A stretch of 64,000 nt of DNA from Xanthomonas arboricola pv. guizotiae (GCF_002940205.1 NZ_MDSK01000022.1:1-64000); one strand, 5' to 3'. Positions 51,076-60,637 are shown, counted from the stretch's first letter. The notes: generated by a model from the letters alone, not told the origin. Program-made: numbers and translations.

Positions 51076-51981
51076 TCAGCGCACTGCCAGGGCTACGGCG
51101 ATGCCGACGAAGATCGCCAGGCCCACCCAGTTGTTGTGCAGGAAGGCGCGGAAGCAGGGGCCGCGTTCGCGGTGGCGGGCAATGCGGAACTCGTAGGCCA
51201 CCAGCAGCGCGGCCACGCCCAGTCCGGCCCAGTACGCGATGCCGAGACCGGCGCGCAGGCCGACCAGCGCCAGTGCCGCAAACATCGATGCATACAGCAG
51301 GCCCTGCGCGACCAGGTCGAACCTGCCGAACAGGATGGCGGTGGATTTGCTGCCCATGCGGATGTCGTCCTCGCGGTCGACCATCGCGTACCAGGTGTCG
51401 TAGGCCGTGGCCCAGAGGATATTGGCCGCATACAGCAGCCAGCCCAGCAGCGGCACGCTGCCCTGTACCGCGGCGAAGGCCATCGGGATGCCCCAGCCGA
51501 AGGCCATGCCCAGATAGACCTGGGGCAGGTGGGTGTGGCGTTTGAGATAGGGATAGCTGGCGGCCAGCAACACGCCCGGCACGCTCAGGGCCACGGTCAG
51601 CCAGTTGAGCGTGAGCACCAGCGCGAATGCCACCAGCATCAGCACCACGAACACCCACAGCGCTTCGCGTCCGGACACCGCCCCGGTGGCCAGCGGACGC
51701 GACTTGGTGCGCTCCACATGCGGGTCCAGCCAGCGGTCGGCATAGTCGTTGATCACGCAGCCGGCCGAGCGGGTCAGCCAGACCCCGGCGGTGAACACGA
51801 ACAGCGTCCACAGCGGCGGCAGGCCACCGGCGGCCAGCCACAACGCCCACCAGGTGGGCCACAGCAATAGCAGGCTGCCGATCGGACGATCGCCGCGGAC
51901 CAGTTTCCAGTACTGCCCCAGTCGCTGCGGCCAGGTCAGCGCGGGCGCTGTCGGCAGCGGTTCAACACCATGCTTGCTCAT
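51076..51981 (-). CDS. ubiA: 4-hydroxybenzoate octaprenyltransferase
   Basis: A 301-residue membrane prenyltransferase that joins the polyprenyl tail to 4-hydroxybenzoate for ubiquinone. The Asp-rich motifs are [20 protein letters not shown] (NDxxDxxxD) and [13 protein letters not shown]. About eight hydrophobic spans follow. It uses the same substrate as PobA, so the two compete for 4-hydroxybenzoate. Confidence 0.95.
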   Translation of the reverse strand: MSKHGVEPLPTAPALTWPQRLGQYWKLVRGDRPIGSLLLLWPTWWALWLAAGGLPPLWTLFVFTAGVWLTRSAGCVINDYADRWLDPHVERTKSRPLATGAVSGREALWVFVVLMLVAFALVLTLNWLTVALSVPGVLLAASYPYLKRHTHLPQVYLGMAFGWGIPMAFAAVQGSVPLLGWLLYAANILWATAYDTWYAMVDREDDIRMGSKSTAILFGRFDLVAQGLLYASMFAALALVGLRAGLGIAYWAGLGVAALLVAYEFRIARHRERGPCFRAFLHNNWVGLAIFVGIAVALAVR

Positions 51982-52215
51982 GCTGCAAAGGGTAGCAGCG
52001 CGGCTCGGCTGCGGTCATGCGCTGGTTGATGGTCGACCTGTGCATCGCCCAGCCTTCCGGGCGGCTGTGCGAGGTCGCGCCGAGCCGGTCGGCGCAGGCG
52101 CTGGGCCCGGGCCGGGGCCGGGCCCCGTTCGGCACCCGGTGGTGCCTGGCCATTTGCAGGCCTGCGCTGCGGGCGTCACGCGCACGGTCGTGGTTCTGGC
52201 ATAATGCCCGACCAG

Positions 52216-52292
52216 GCGCTCGTAGCTCAGCCGGATAGAGTAGTGGCTTCCGAAGCCATTGGTCGGGGGTTCGAATCCCTCCGGGCGCACCA
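52216..52292 (+). tRNA. tRNA-Arg (anticodon CCG), CCA encoded
   Basis: A 77-base cloverleaf. GCGCTCG pairs with CGGGCGC (7 bp, one G.U), the D-arm has AGCTCAG, the anticodon loop is TTCCGAA with anticodon CCG, and the T-loop is GTTCGAATCC. CATAAT at about 52199 could be its -10 element. A terminator follows at 52331. Confidence 0.95.
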
Positions 52293-52330
52293 GATGAACC
52301 CTCCAGGGACATCCAAGAAGGTCCAAAACC

Positions 52331-52354
52331 CCCCCGAGAAATCGGGGGTTTTTT
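52331..52354 (+). terminator. terminator of the tRNA-Arg transcript
   Basis: CCCCCGA pairs with TCGGGGG around a GAAA tetraloop, followed by six T. It lies about 40 bp after the tRNA. Confidence 0.9.
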
Positions 52355-52504
52355 GTTGTCCGTAGGTCCGTCAAGGTCCACCCTCATCCATTGAAATCCA
52401 GGTCGATCGGGGGCATAGATGGGGCACCGGCCCCGGTAATCCCCCCCGCAGGTTAGCAGGCGTCAGAAGTGGAATTTTCTCGTAGTCTTTCCCGAGGAGG
52501 TTCC

Positions 52505-52771
52505 ATGAAAAAGTCCCGCTTCACCGACAGCCGGATCATCGCCGTATTCAAGCAGGCCCAAGCCGGCACGCCGGTGCCGGAGTTGTGCCGCGAGCATGGC
52601 ATCGGCTCAGCCACCGTCTACAAGTGGCGCAGCAAGTTCGGCGGCATGGACGCATCGCTGATGTCCCAGCTCAAAGAACTGCAGGACGAGAACCGGCGCC
52701 TGAAGAAAATGTATGCCGAGGCCCAACTCAGTGCCGACCTGCTGAAGGAAGCGATGGCAAAAAAATGGTGA
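52505..52771 (+). CDS. IS3-family transposase OrfA
   Basis: An 88-residue HTH protein ([23 protein letters not shown]) with a leucine-zipper-like tail ([15 protein letters not shown]). AGGAGG precedes ATG. It ends with seven A (52759-52765), a slippery run that could shift translation by -1 into OrfB. It overlaps OrfB by 4 bp. Confidence 0.93.
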   Translation: MKKSRFTDSRIIAVFKQAQAGTPVPELCREHGIGSATVYKWRSKFGGMDASLMSQLKELQDENRRLKKMYAEAQLSADLLKEAMAKKW

Positions 52772-53592
52772 GGCCATCTCAGCGCCGGGAGATGGCCCGA
52801 TGGGCAGTTGAAGGTGGGCAAACGAGTATCCGGCACGCCTGCCAGACCTTTGCCGTAAGCCAGACCTGCTTCCGCTACCAGGCCAAGGCGAGTGAAGAGA
52901 ACGGACGGATCGCCGACTGGCTGGTGCGGCTGACCACGGCCTATCGCGACTGGGGCTTCGGCTTGTGCTTCCTGCACCTGCGCAACGTCAAAGGCTTTGG
53001 CTGGAACCGCAAGCGGGTGTACCGCATTTACCGGGAGCTGGAATTGAATTTGCGGATCAAGCCGAGGAAGCGTCTGGTACGGGAGCGACCGGAGCCTCTG
53101 GCCGTACCCGATTCGATCAACCAGGTCTGGTCGATGGACTTCATGCATGACCAGTTGGCCGACGGGCGCAGCTTCCGGCTGTTGAACGTGCTGGACGACT
53201 TCAATCGCCAAGGCCCGGGGATCGAGGTCGATCTGTCGCTACCTTCGGCCCGCGTGATCCGGTCGCTGGAGCAGATCATCGAATGGCGCGGCAAGCCGCG
53301 CACCATTCGCTGCGACAACGGCCCGGAATACATTAGTGGCGCGCTGCTAGCCTGGGCGCAGCGGCACAACATCCGAATTGAGCATCTCCAGCCGGGCAAG
53401 CCGCAGCAGAACGCCGATGTCGAGCGCTGCAACCGCACCGTCCGCTACGCCTGGCTCGCCCGAATCCTGTTCGACACCATCGAGCAGGTACAGGACCAGG
53501 CCACGCGCTGGCTCTGGACGTACAACCACGATCGCCCGAACATGGCGCTCGGTGGCATCACGCCGGCGATGAAGCTGGCGATGGCCGCATAG
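52768..53592 (+). CDS. IS3-family transposase OrfB (DDE integrase)
   Basis: About 274 residues from GTG 52768, though it is probably made as an OrfAB fusion. The DDE triad is seen in [17 protein letters not shown] and [10 protein letters not shown], with the final Glu in the last. The catalytic core appears intact, so the copy may be active. Confidence 0.92.
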   Translation: MRPSQRREMARWAVEGGQTSIRHACQTFAVSQTCFRYQAKASEENGRIADWLVRLTTAYRDWGFGLCFLHLRNVKGFGWNRKRVYRIYRELELNLRIKPRKRLVRERPEPLAVPDSINQVWSMDFMHDQLADGRSFRLLNVLDDFNRQGPGIEVDLSLPSARVIRSLEQIIEWRGKPRTIRCDNGPEYISGALLAWAQRHNIRIEHLQPGKPQQNADVERCNRTVRYAWLARILFDTIEQVQDQATRWLWTYNHDRPNMALGGITPAMKLAMAA

Positions 53593-53600
53593 CTCCACTT

Positions 53601-54607
53601 AATGTCGCGATTGTTGACCGCCGCTCCATAGACCTGCGATGTCGCACCTGGGTCGGGATCGAAGCTATTGTCTTCGTTCTCGCTGAAGAGCAGGCCATCG
53701 ATGTTCTTATAGGGACAACGCCATCCACTGGCGCGTGCCATCGGTGATAGTCCGCGCCGCTTAGGAAAATCTGCACCACCGCCCCCCCCCCACAAGACGC
53801 TGCAATACGTCTTGGCTTGGATTGGCGAGCATGTCTTGTAGCGAGTAGCTTTGCTCCTTGATCCAGAACACGGCGCTCTGTTGCATGTTAGTTGCGATGT
53901 GATACACCGTGCCGTCGTTGGGCGAGGTAATGATGCTGGCATCGTATTCTCCAGCCAGAGGCGGCAACGGGCCTGGATTTCACGATGAAGAAAAGCGTTG
54001 TAGGACTGAAAGCCGCCGTGCTTTGCATCCCAGTCGATGACGAAATCGGCAAGCTTGAATTCGGCGATGGCTGCCGTACCAAACCAGCCAACGTTGGGAT
54101 CCCGGTTAAGCACCCAGCAGCTGGCATGACTGTCGAGATACGCCGCCCATGCCTTCAGATGGCCCTGAGCGCTTCATTGAACGAATCGAGGCGGAAGAGC
54201 GCCTTACCCGCGGGTGTTGCCATCATGCCGACAAACAGCGCTGACATCGGGAACAGTACGTGTGCGTTTTTGTTGACGTTGTATTCGGGCGCCGTGGTGC
54301 AAATGACATCGAGCTGGGCCAGCATGTCCTGGATGCTGGTGATGTTTTTCGTAAACGCGCTCGTCTGGTCGATGGCCTCGGTGACATACATCCGCACGAT
54401 GCCATTGGCCTCGATCAGGTCGGCCAGATTCTGCACTGCCTGGTTGGCGTAGCCAGATCCTTGGTCGCTGCGCAGTCGGGTAGCTTTTTGGCGAATATCC
54501 GCATGCCACGCGGCCTGCCCACTGCGATCTTCCGGAAGGTATCCGGCAAACGCGCCAAAGCTGCGTTGATAGTGCGCGTCCATCAACGATGTGGTAACGC
54601 TAGGCAT
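53601..54607 (-). pseudogene. phosphatidylserine decarboxylase-like gene, frameshifted and truncated by IS3
   Basis: Pieces in different frames align as one protein: MPSVTTSLMDAHYQRSFGAF to LFRLDSFNEALRAI; then KAWAAYLDSHAS to YNAFLHREI; then PLAGEYDASIITSPNDGTVYH to LQRLV; then FLSGADYHRWHAPVDG; then IDGLLFSENEDNSFDP to AVNNRDI. The GADYHRWHAPVDG motif is that of the PSD catalytic family, and the first part fits the associated PSDC domain. Shifts occur near 54163, 53965, the C10 run at 53782-53791, and about 53715. The 3' end is lost at the IS. Confidence 0.85.
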
Positions 54608-55078
54608 GGCGGATGTCCTGGTCGGGTGAGGGGCAGACTTACATGTCGGCGAATTCGGGAGTTGCTGATGCAGACCTGAGCACTACCAAGCTCGATGCCT
54701 GTGCAGTGGGCAGCTATAGCGCAAGCAGGGCGTGCAGCTCGCCCTCCGTTCGTCCGGTGCGGCGTGCCGCCGCCTGCGCGCATTCGATGAGCGTGCGTGG
54801 ACGACACGCCGCGTGGCATCAGGCCAAAGAACTGCCAATCAATGAGCGGCTCGATCCCGACCCGGTAGCGGTGACGGCGAACCGCCAGGAAGGTTCGGCC
54901 TGCAATGGGGGATTCGCTTGGGCTTGCACCCGATAGCCAACTGCGAAAGCTCTCCGGCGTGTGCGACGCGATGCTCAACCTGGTGGTAGCAGGCAGGCGC
55001 ACAACGCACGGCAATACGATTGCGAGCGCTGCTGCATCGATCTGCGCATCAATGTCTGCCTCTTCCAGATCTCGCGCG
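54608..55078. other. degenerate stretch between the pseudogene and nucleotidyltransferase
   Basis: No gene is recognised. One minus-strand frame (54583-55014) has fragments such as RVGIEPLIDWQFFGLMPRGV that look once-coding, but I cannot name a family. The base composition is less GC-rich than the first 50 kb. Confidence 0.4.
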
Positions 55079-56296
55079 CTATTCCTGCAGGTGTCGTCGT
55101 TTGATCAGATGCTGTCTGACCAACCGGGCCACGCGCACACCGACGTAGGCCCAATGCAAGGACCGGGGCAGAGGCACGGCCTGGCGATCCATGTCGGTGG
55201 GAAAGAGCAATCCCGGCAGCACGTTTAGGCGGCCGCGCCATGTCGATTGCAGAGACAGCAGGTGCCTGATGTAGGCAAACAGTCCGATCCGCACCGCCAG
55301 ATCCGCACCGCGATCGGACCCGATCGCATCCATGCACGGTAACAGCGCAGCGGCGGCCGGTCGGGCTTTGTGCAGCAAAGTGGTTTGCTGCCGTAGCGCC
55401 GCGGGTAGCGCGATTCCCAGACTTGCTTCGGCCAGCAGCGCACTCAGCGCCAGCTGTCTCTCCACGCCAAGTCGGCGTGCCAGCGCGAGGACCGCCCCCC
55501 AGTCCAGCTGCGCACTGCCAAGCGCCTGCGCCATGTCCACCAGCCAGAAGGTGCGATGCCAGTGGTGCTTGGTGCCATGGAATGCGGCATAGACCACAGC
55601 TGCTGGCTGCGACAGCGTGGGCACATGCATCCCGCCCAACACGACTGTGGTGAGATGATCGCGCCAGACCTGTTTGCTGAGCGGAAACTGGTGCTCGTGG
55701 TTGGCCAGTCGCAGATGCAATTCCAGCACCACCCTGGTTTCGGAATGACGCAGCGGTAGGGCATGGTTGTAGCGGCTATATTCCGTTGGATCGAGTGCGG
55801 CGTCCGATTGCAGCACATAGCCCAACGCGCTCAGTGCGGACAGCGCGTGTTGGCTGGCATGCGGCTCGATCAGCACATCGATATCGCTTGCTTCGCGGCG
55901 ATGCAGTTGGCCAAACTGCGCGGCATACCCCAATCCCTTGAGCAGGCAGCAACGGATGCCCGCCTGCTGCAGCGCAGTCACCATCTCGCGGATGGCGGCC
56001 GTTTGCTGCAATGACTGCAGCAGCATGCGTTGCTGCCGACGCCGCAGTGCTTCGCGTATTGCGACAGGAACGCTGGCCGCCAGGATGTCGGCCGCAGGTA
56101 ACGCCAATGCCATTCGATGCTGTGCAAGCGAATGTTCGAAGGAAACCACATCGGGTGGCGATGCCGCCGCCGGTAGTGCTGCAGCAGCAGGATCGTGTTG
56201 CCGCCATAGCGACAGAATGTAGCCGAACGCAGACGACCACGTCGCACAAGCGTTCTCAACCGTTAGGGTGCAATGCACTTCAGCGCGCAGTTGCAC
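55079..56296 (-). CDS. nucleotidyltransferase-fold protein (NTP_transf_5), putative RiPP tailoring
   Basis: A 405-residue protein. CLLKGLGYAAQFGQ followed by RREASDIDVLIEPHAS (Lys120, Asp138, Asp140) is the signature of the PF14907 nucleotidyltransferase family. Such genes recur beside PqqD, HPr-kinase-like and asparagine-synthetase-like genes in lasso-peptide loci. It is divergent from the collar-protein operon. Reaction and substrate are unknown; adenylylation of a peptide is one possibility. Confidence 0.75.
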   Translation of the reverse strand: MQLRAEVHCTLTVENACATWSSAFGYILSLWRQHDPAAAALPAAASPPDVVSFEHSLAQHRMALALPAADILAASVPVAIREALRRRQQRMLLQSLQQTAAIREMVTALQQAGIRCCLLKGLGYAAQFGQLHRREASDIDVLIEPHASQHALSALSALGYVLQSDAALDPTEYSRYNHALPLRHSETRVVLELHLRLANHEHQFPLSKQVWRDHLTTVVLGGMHVPTLSQPAAVVYAAFHGTKHHWHRTFWLVDMAQALGSAQLDWGAVLALARRLGVERQLALSALLAEASLGIALPAALRQQTTLLHKARPAAAALLPCMDAIGSDRGADLAVRIGLFAYIRHLLSLQSTWRGRLNVLPGLLFPTDMDRQAVPLPRSLHWAYVGVRVARLVRQHLIKRRHLQE

Positions 56297-56636
56297 GAGA
56301 ATCGCAAGTGGTGAACGCGCGCACCTTAGCGCGTCTGTGGCCTGTGCTACGTTTGCTGCCAGGGGCCATATCCGCGTTTGCGGATTGCGAGGGACACTGA
56401 GCGAAGTGGTAATCGATGCGCATCGTTTTGAGCCGCCTGACGGCCGTGTTTGTCATGCCGGCCCAGCGCCGATGCGCTGTGCATACCCCGCGCTATTAAT
56501 AGCACAGCATTTGCCGTGTCGCGGCTTGCTCATGCGCGTAGCGGAAGGGGGTGCGCGAGGTTGCCGCGATGGCTTGGGTCAATCCCAGGTATCTTACACA
56601 TGCGCTTGATATTGCCGATCGTTGAGGAGCCGCTCC
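56297..56636. promoter_or_regulatory. divergent promoter region, nucleotidyltransferase / collar operon
   Basis: No gene is seen. It holds the perfect palindrome GCTATTAATAGC (56492-56503), AT-rich in its surroundings, which could be an operator or part of a -10 region. GAGGAG at 56622-56627 serves the first collar gene. Confidence 0.4.
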
Positions 56637-57176
56637 ATGAATGAGACCGATGCATTTGTTGGTGAAATCCGCCTGTTTCCGATCGACTGGGCGCCCGCCG
56701 GATGGCTGCCCTGCGATGGCCGCCAGCTGCAGATCAACAGCAACGTCGCGCTGGCGTCGCTGCTCGGTAACCAGTTCGGCGGCGACGGCAAGACCACGTT
56801 CAATCTGCCGGACTTGCGCGGTCGTGTCCCCGTCAGCCAGGGTATCAATCCGCTCACCTCGCCGCCGGTGTCCTACGTGGTGGGCACCTATGGTGGGTTG
56901 GAGGGCGTGGCGCTGACCGCGGCGCAGGTTCCGCCGCATATGCACGCCATGAATGTGATCGATGCGGCAGCCACCACCGGCGCGTTGGACGGTAGCGGAC
57001 TCTTTGCGCAGACACCGACCCCGCACAATCTGTATGCGCCAAGCGGCACATTGGTCGGTCTGGCGGCGGATTCCGTCAGCCAGGAAGGCGCCGGTGCCGC
57101 CCACAACAACATGCAGCCATCGCTGGTGCTGAATTTCTGCATCTGCACGGTCGGCATCTACCCGCAGCGCCCCTGA
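56637..57176 (+). CDS. tail-collar-domain protein 1 (MdpB-like)
   Basis: A 179-residue protein. FPIDWAPAGWLPCDGRQLQI and FGGDGKTTFNLPDLRGRVPV are the Pfam phage-tail-collar (PF07484) motif. The C-terminus is LNFCICTVGIYPQRP, shared with the next two proteins. No signal peptide is visible. Such proteins are called microcystin-dependent protein homologues or phage tail fibre proteins; the true function here is unknown. Confidence 0.8.
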   Translation: MNETDAFVGEIRLFPIDWAPAGWLPCDGRQLQINSNVALASLLGNQFGGDGKTTFNLPDLRGRVPVSQGINPLTSPPVSYVVGTYGGLEGVALTAAQVPPHMHAMNVIDAAATTGALDGSGLFAQTPTPHNLYAPSGTLVGLAADSVSQEGAGAAHNNMQPSLVLNFCICTVGIYPQRP

Positions 57177-57200
57177 AGCGGGCCATAAAGGAACCACACC

Positions 57201-57752
57201 ATGGATGCCTACATCGGTCAGATCATTCTGTTTGCCGGCGATTACGAACCCCAGGACTGGGCGTTCTGCGATGGACGTCAGCTGCAGATCACCACCTACA
57301 TGGCGCTGTATTCGCTGATCGGTACCACGTACGGCGGCGATGGTAGGACCACCTTCAACCTGCCGGATCTGCGCGGCCGCGTGGCGGTCTCGCAAGGGCA
57401 GGGCGTCGCGCGTGCGCAAACGCCGCAGTTGACCGCACGCGTGCTGGGTCAGCAGTTCGGCACCGCGACGGTGTCCCTGCAGACGGCAGAGATGCCGGCG
57501 CACAGTCATACCCTGCAGGCATCGACCGCACCGGCGTCTGCGCTGACGCCGAGCAACAATCTGCTTGCCGTTCCGCAGAATGCGGAAGTGTTCTATTTCG
57601 TTCCGCCCACGGGGAGCAGCCCGCCGGTAACCAACTTGGCGGCCACCGCGGTGAGCGTGAGTGGAGCCAGTCAGCCCCACGACAACCACATGGCGGCGCA
57701 GACGCTGAGCTATCTGATCTGCCTGAACGGGTTCTATCCGCAGCGGCCCTGA
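57201..57752 (+). CDS. tail-collar-domain protein 2
   Basis: A 183-residue paralogue with DWAFCDGRQLQITTYMALYS, TYGGDGRTTFNLPDLRGRVA and a YLICLNGFYPQRP end. AAAGGAACC precedes ATG. It lies 24 bp after collar protein 1, in one operon. The middle (QTAEMPAHSHTLQASTAPAS) differs between the three paralogues. Confidence 0.82.
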   Translation: MDAYIGQIILFAGDYEPQDWAFCDGRQLQITTYMALYSLIGTTYGGDGRTTFNLPDLRGRVAVSQGQGVARAQTPQLTARVLGQQFGTATVSLQTAEMPAHSHTLQASTAPASALTPSNNLLAVPQNAEVFYFVPPTGSSPPVTNLAATAVSVSGASQPHDNHMAAQTLSYLICLNGFYPQRP

Positions 57753-57776
57753 CCGGCTATCGCAAAGGAGTTCGAC

Positions 57777-58364
57777 ATGTCCAATAGCTTCATCGGGGAA
57801 GTGCGCGCATTCCCTTACAACTTCGCGCCGGAAGGCTGGCTCGACTGCATGGGGCAGACGGTCAGCATCAATCAGTATCAAGCACTGTTCGGGGTGATCG
57901 GCTTTACCTACGGGGGCGACAAGCAGAGCACGTTCGGCCTGCCGGATCTGCGCGGCCGCGCCGTTACCGGCCAGGGACAGGGGCCGGGCTTGAGCAACTG
58001 CACCATCGGTCAGTTGCAGGGTGCCGATTCCGTTGCGCTGGCTTCTGCCTCACAATTGCCGGCCCATACGCACACCATCTCCAGCAAGTTCCTTGGGCCT
58101 GTAGACGCTCCGGGTGGCTCGGTCAATATGCCGGGTTCGTCCGCTTACATCGCGCGTCTGTTGAACCTGACCCTCACGCCGAAAAAGACGTATGTCGCGT
58201 ATGCGTTAGCGACGTCGACGCCTGTGGCGCAGATGTCGCCCAATGCGTTGGCGCCTTTTCCTTCCACCGCAGCAGCAGTACAGGCGCATGAGAATCGCCA
58301 ACCGTTCACCACGGTGCGCTATTGCATCTGCGCCACGGACGGCATCTATCCACCCCGGCCGTGA
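57777..58364 (+). CDS. tail-collar-domain protein 3
   Basis: A 195-residue paralogue with GWLDCMGQTVSINQYQALFG, TYGGDKQSTFGLPDLRGRAV and the same YCICATDGIYPPRP end. AAAGGAG precedes ATG. Its TGA overlaps the next ATG (TGATG), coupling it to the GNAT gene. Confidence 0.82.
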   Translation: MSNSFIGEVRAFPYNFAPEGWLDCMGQTVSINQYQALFGVIGFTYGGDKQSTFGLPDLRGRAVTGQGQGPGLSNCTIGQLQGADSVALASASQLPAHTHTISSKFLGPVDAPGGSVNMPGSSAYIARLLNLTLTPKKTYVAYALATSTPVAQMSPNALAPFPSTAAAVQAHENRQPFTTVRYCICATDGIYPPRP

Positions 58365-58897
58365 TGCCGCTGCACTTCGCCTGCCCTGCGCCCTTGCTGG
58401 CGCAGGGCATGGCGATCCGTCCCGAGGGCATGGCGGACCTACCCGCGCTACGCGAGCTGCTTCGCCGCGAGCACTGGGGCGAATTTGCGATGTTGCCGTG
58501 GGACGATGCGGCAAAGGCCGCATTGCTCGATCAACAATTCGAGGCGCAGCGCCGCCATTACCTCCGCATGCATCCTGGTGCCTTGTTTTTGGTCCTGGCG
58601 CTCCGGGAGAGAGTGATTGGTCGTCTCTATCTGGCGGCGACGGAGAAGGGCGAGCTGCGTGTGCTGGACATTCTGTTGTCGCTCGATCAGCGGAGCCAGG
58701 GAGTCGGAACGCTGCTGATCAGCGCGGTGCTGGATCAGGCGCGCGCCGAGGGACAGTGTGTGCTGCTTGAAGTGAAAAAAGGCAATCCTGCGGTCAACTT
58801 GTACCAGCGGCTCGGCTTCCAGGAATTTGCCGATGCGGGTATCTCCTGGCACATGGTCTGGCATCCTGTCGTTAGCGGTAGCCAAGCCAGTCCATGA
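58364..58897 (+). CDS. GNAT N-acetyltransferase coupled to the collar operon
   Basis: A 177-residue Gcn5-related acetyltransferase. The acetyl-CoA loop is QRSQGVGTLLISAVL, preceded by LRVLDILLS, and the end is LYQRLGFQEF. It overlaps collar protein 3 by one base. Its 3' end overlaps the convergent sulfotransferase by 26 bp. The acceptor is unknown. Confidence 0.82.
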   Translation: MPLHFACPAPLLAQGMAIRPEGMADLPALRELLRREHWGEFAMLPWDDAAKAALLDQQFEAQRRHYLRMHPGALFLVLALRERVIGRLYLAATEKGELRVLDILLSLDQRSQGVGTLLISAVLDQARAEGQCVLLEVKKGNPAVNLYQRLGFQEFADAGISWHMVWHPVVSGSQASP

Positions 58898-59693
58898 CGA
58901 CACCGTGGTCGGAGGCCACGCGTTGGGCCTGTTCCGGGGTGAGCGCGGACCGCCAGGCGCCGGCGCGGCCCTGGCGAAAGAATCGCGTCTGTTCACGGCG
59001 GCGTTCGGCGAATCCGCGACGGTCCTCAATGCTGCGTAGCGTTTCGAAATGGGACGCGGCGACAGCGCGTGCCACATGCGACGAGCCGGAAGGCAGCCCA
59101 AGAAACGTCGCCAGGCGTGTCGTCTCGCGCAAGGGCTGGGCCAGAAGATCTTCGTAATGCAGAATTAGGCGCGGCCCTGGCGCCTGCTGCAGCCACGACG
59201 CGACATGTCCTGACCAAGACCCATACCATTGTGGTGTCTGTGTATAAAACGAGCGGCCCATGCGGCTCATGGTCATGCGTGAGTCGCGCATCTGGCTGAT
59301 GGCGGCGTCTACGTCCATGCTCATCTGGTCGGCCCAGGAGGGCGCGATGTCGCGTGGGTCGCGCACGATGTAAATCGTTGCGAGCGTCGCATCTGCTGGA
59401 AACAGCGTCGGGTCGTAGCGGTCGTGTACTTTGAGCAGTTCAAGCGACTGCGCTGCGCATTGTCGATAAGCGCTGTTGCGCAGAAGGTGCAGTTCGGACG
59501 ATGTGAGATCGCTGCTGTCGACATCGACGAATTGCTCGAGCCAATCGCGCGAGGCCGCAGGCGGCAGGCTCTTGCCGAGCCTATCCAGGTCCACTTCGGC
59601 TGCGCCCGTTTGCAGGCTGGAGATCAGGCAGCGCACCCAGGTGTTGCCGGATTTTGGATACGACGCCAGCCAGATGATGCCGCGCTGGCTCAT
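58872..59693 (-). CDS. sulfotransferase, putative RiPP tailoring enzyme
   Basis: A 273-residue PAPS-dependent sulfotransferase. The 5'-phosphosulfate loop is ASYPKSGNTWVR (residues 10-21) and the 3'-phosphate motif is YIVRDPRDIAPS. Its ATG overlaps the HPr-kinase-like stop by 4 bp, so the two are coupled. The likely substrate is the peptide or a carbohydrate; Tyr4 of the predicted core is an attractive target, by inference. Confidence 0.85.
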   Translation of the reverse strand: MSQRGIIWLASYPKSGNTWVRCLISSLQTGAAEVDLDRLGKSLPPAASRDWLEQFVDVDSSDLTSSELHLLRNSAYRQCAAQSLELLKVHDRYDPTLFPADATLATIYIVRDPRDIAPSWADQMSMDVDAAISQMRDSRMTMSRMGRSFYTQTPQWYGSWSGHVASWLQQAPGPRLILHYEDLLAQPLRETTRLATFLGLPSGSSHVARAVAASHFETLRSIEDRRGFAERRREQTRFFRQGRAGAWRSALTPEQAQRVASDHGVVMDWLGYR

Positions 59694-60637
59694 GTTCCCA
59701 GGTGTGTCTCGATCAGTTCGGCGCCGTCGTCCAGTGCATCAAAACGCAACGGACGCAGCAGGTGCCAGACCGGTACTTGACGTGCGATGGCGGCGGCCTG
59801 GGCAAAAGTCGCCGGTCGCAGGCCGAGCCGCAGGGCGGCCGTTGGCCGCGCCAGGTAGTTGTGCAGCAAGGGCAGCGCGGCACTGGGGGAATGGCGCTGC
59901 ATGCTCATTTCTGATGCCTCTTTCAGGATAACGATCGCATCCAGTGGAGCCGGGGTGGGGTCGAATCCCGATTGCGGGCGTAGATCGAACTTGTCCATCC
60001 CCTTGCGCACCTGCGGAAGCCCGACGCATGGCATCTGCAGGGAATCGAGCGTATCGCGCCATAGTTTCAGGCGTGGAAAGGCCGGCAACACCTCGATGTC
60101 GCCTTCAGTGCGGATGACGGTCAGATCATCGCTGAGCAACCCATGGCCGCGCCTGACGAGGGCTGCCGACAGCGTGGACTTGCCGGCGCCACTATGCCCG
60201 GCGATGGCCACGGTGCGGTTGCCGATGCGCAGGCAGGCCGCATGCAGCGGGAACAGGCCGCGCTGCAGGCAGAGGTAACCCAGTGCGGAGCCGAGCAGGA
60301 ACAGCCGCCAGCTCTCATCGTCCTGGCGCAATCGCTGTACCTGAATCGAACGCCCGCCGCGCACGAGAATGCGGACCAGATCTGGCACCTGCAGCAACAC
60401 CGAGCCGTCTGCTCCGATGCTCAGCCAGGTGTCGGCGGGATCGGCAGCATCAAGCAGGCTTGGCAGTGGCGCTTCCTCGATCACCACGTCCGAGGTGTCG
60501 CTTGCAGTCACCGACGCCGGCCAGTGCGGCAACTCAGGAAGTAGCAGGGTGCTGCGCACGTGCCAGCCGCATAGCAAGTAGTCACGCAGAGGTTCCGCCG
60601 CTGACAGTGATGCCGAAGTTTTGCAACTGCTGTTCAG
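59690..60637 (-). CDS. HPr kinase/phosphorylase-like protein of the RiPP locus
   Basis: A P-loop kinase-like protein. Walker A is AIAGHSGAGKSTLSAAL (about residue 145) followed by RRGHGLLSDDLTVI, as in HPr kinases and in kinases tied to lasso peptides such as paeninodin. The start is uncertain. CTG 60637 overlaps the PqqD stop and suits coupling. ATG 60745 would force a 112-bp overlap, and TTG 60577 is a third option. All keep the domain. Confidence 0.75.
   Translation of the reverse strand: MNSSCKTSASLSAAEPLRDYLLCGWHVRSTLLLPELPHWPASVTASDTSDVVIEEAPLPSLLDAADPADTWLSIGADGSVLLQVPDLVRILVRGGRSIQVQRLRQDDESWRLFLLGSALGYLCLQRGLFPLHAACLRIGNRTVAIAGHSGAGKSTLSAALVRRGHGLLSDDLTVIRTEGDIEVLPAFPRLKLWRDTLDSLQMPCVGLPQVRKGMDKFDLRPQSGFDPTPAPLDAIVILKEASEMSMQRHSPSAALPLLHNYLARPTAALRLGLRPATFAQAAAIARQVPVWHLLRPLRFDALDDGAELIETHLGT

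Larger units (their letters stand above)
52467..53600 (+). mobile_element. IS3-family (IS407-like) insertion sequence
   Basis: OrfA and OrfB overlap in the order and frame usual for IS3 elements. AAGTGGA near 52467 reappears inverted as TCCACTT at 53594-53600, marking the likely ends. The right end interrupts the PSD-like pseudogene. No direct target repeat was found, which suggests a deletion or recombination took place. End positions are approximate. Confidence 0.75.

Noticed and set aside
53445-54113. 222-codon minus-strand frame running from the PSD-like pseudogene into the IS
   Set aside because: It mixes several true frames of the pseudogene and reads antisense to OrfB. It is not a single gene.
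56637-58364. Prophage remnant
   Set aside because: Only collar-domain genes are present. No integrase, capsid, portal, tail-tube or lysis gene is nearby.
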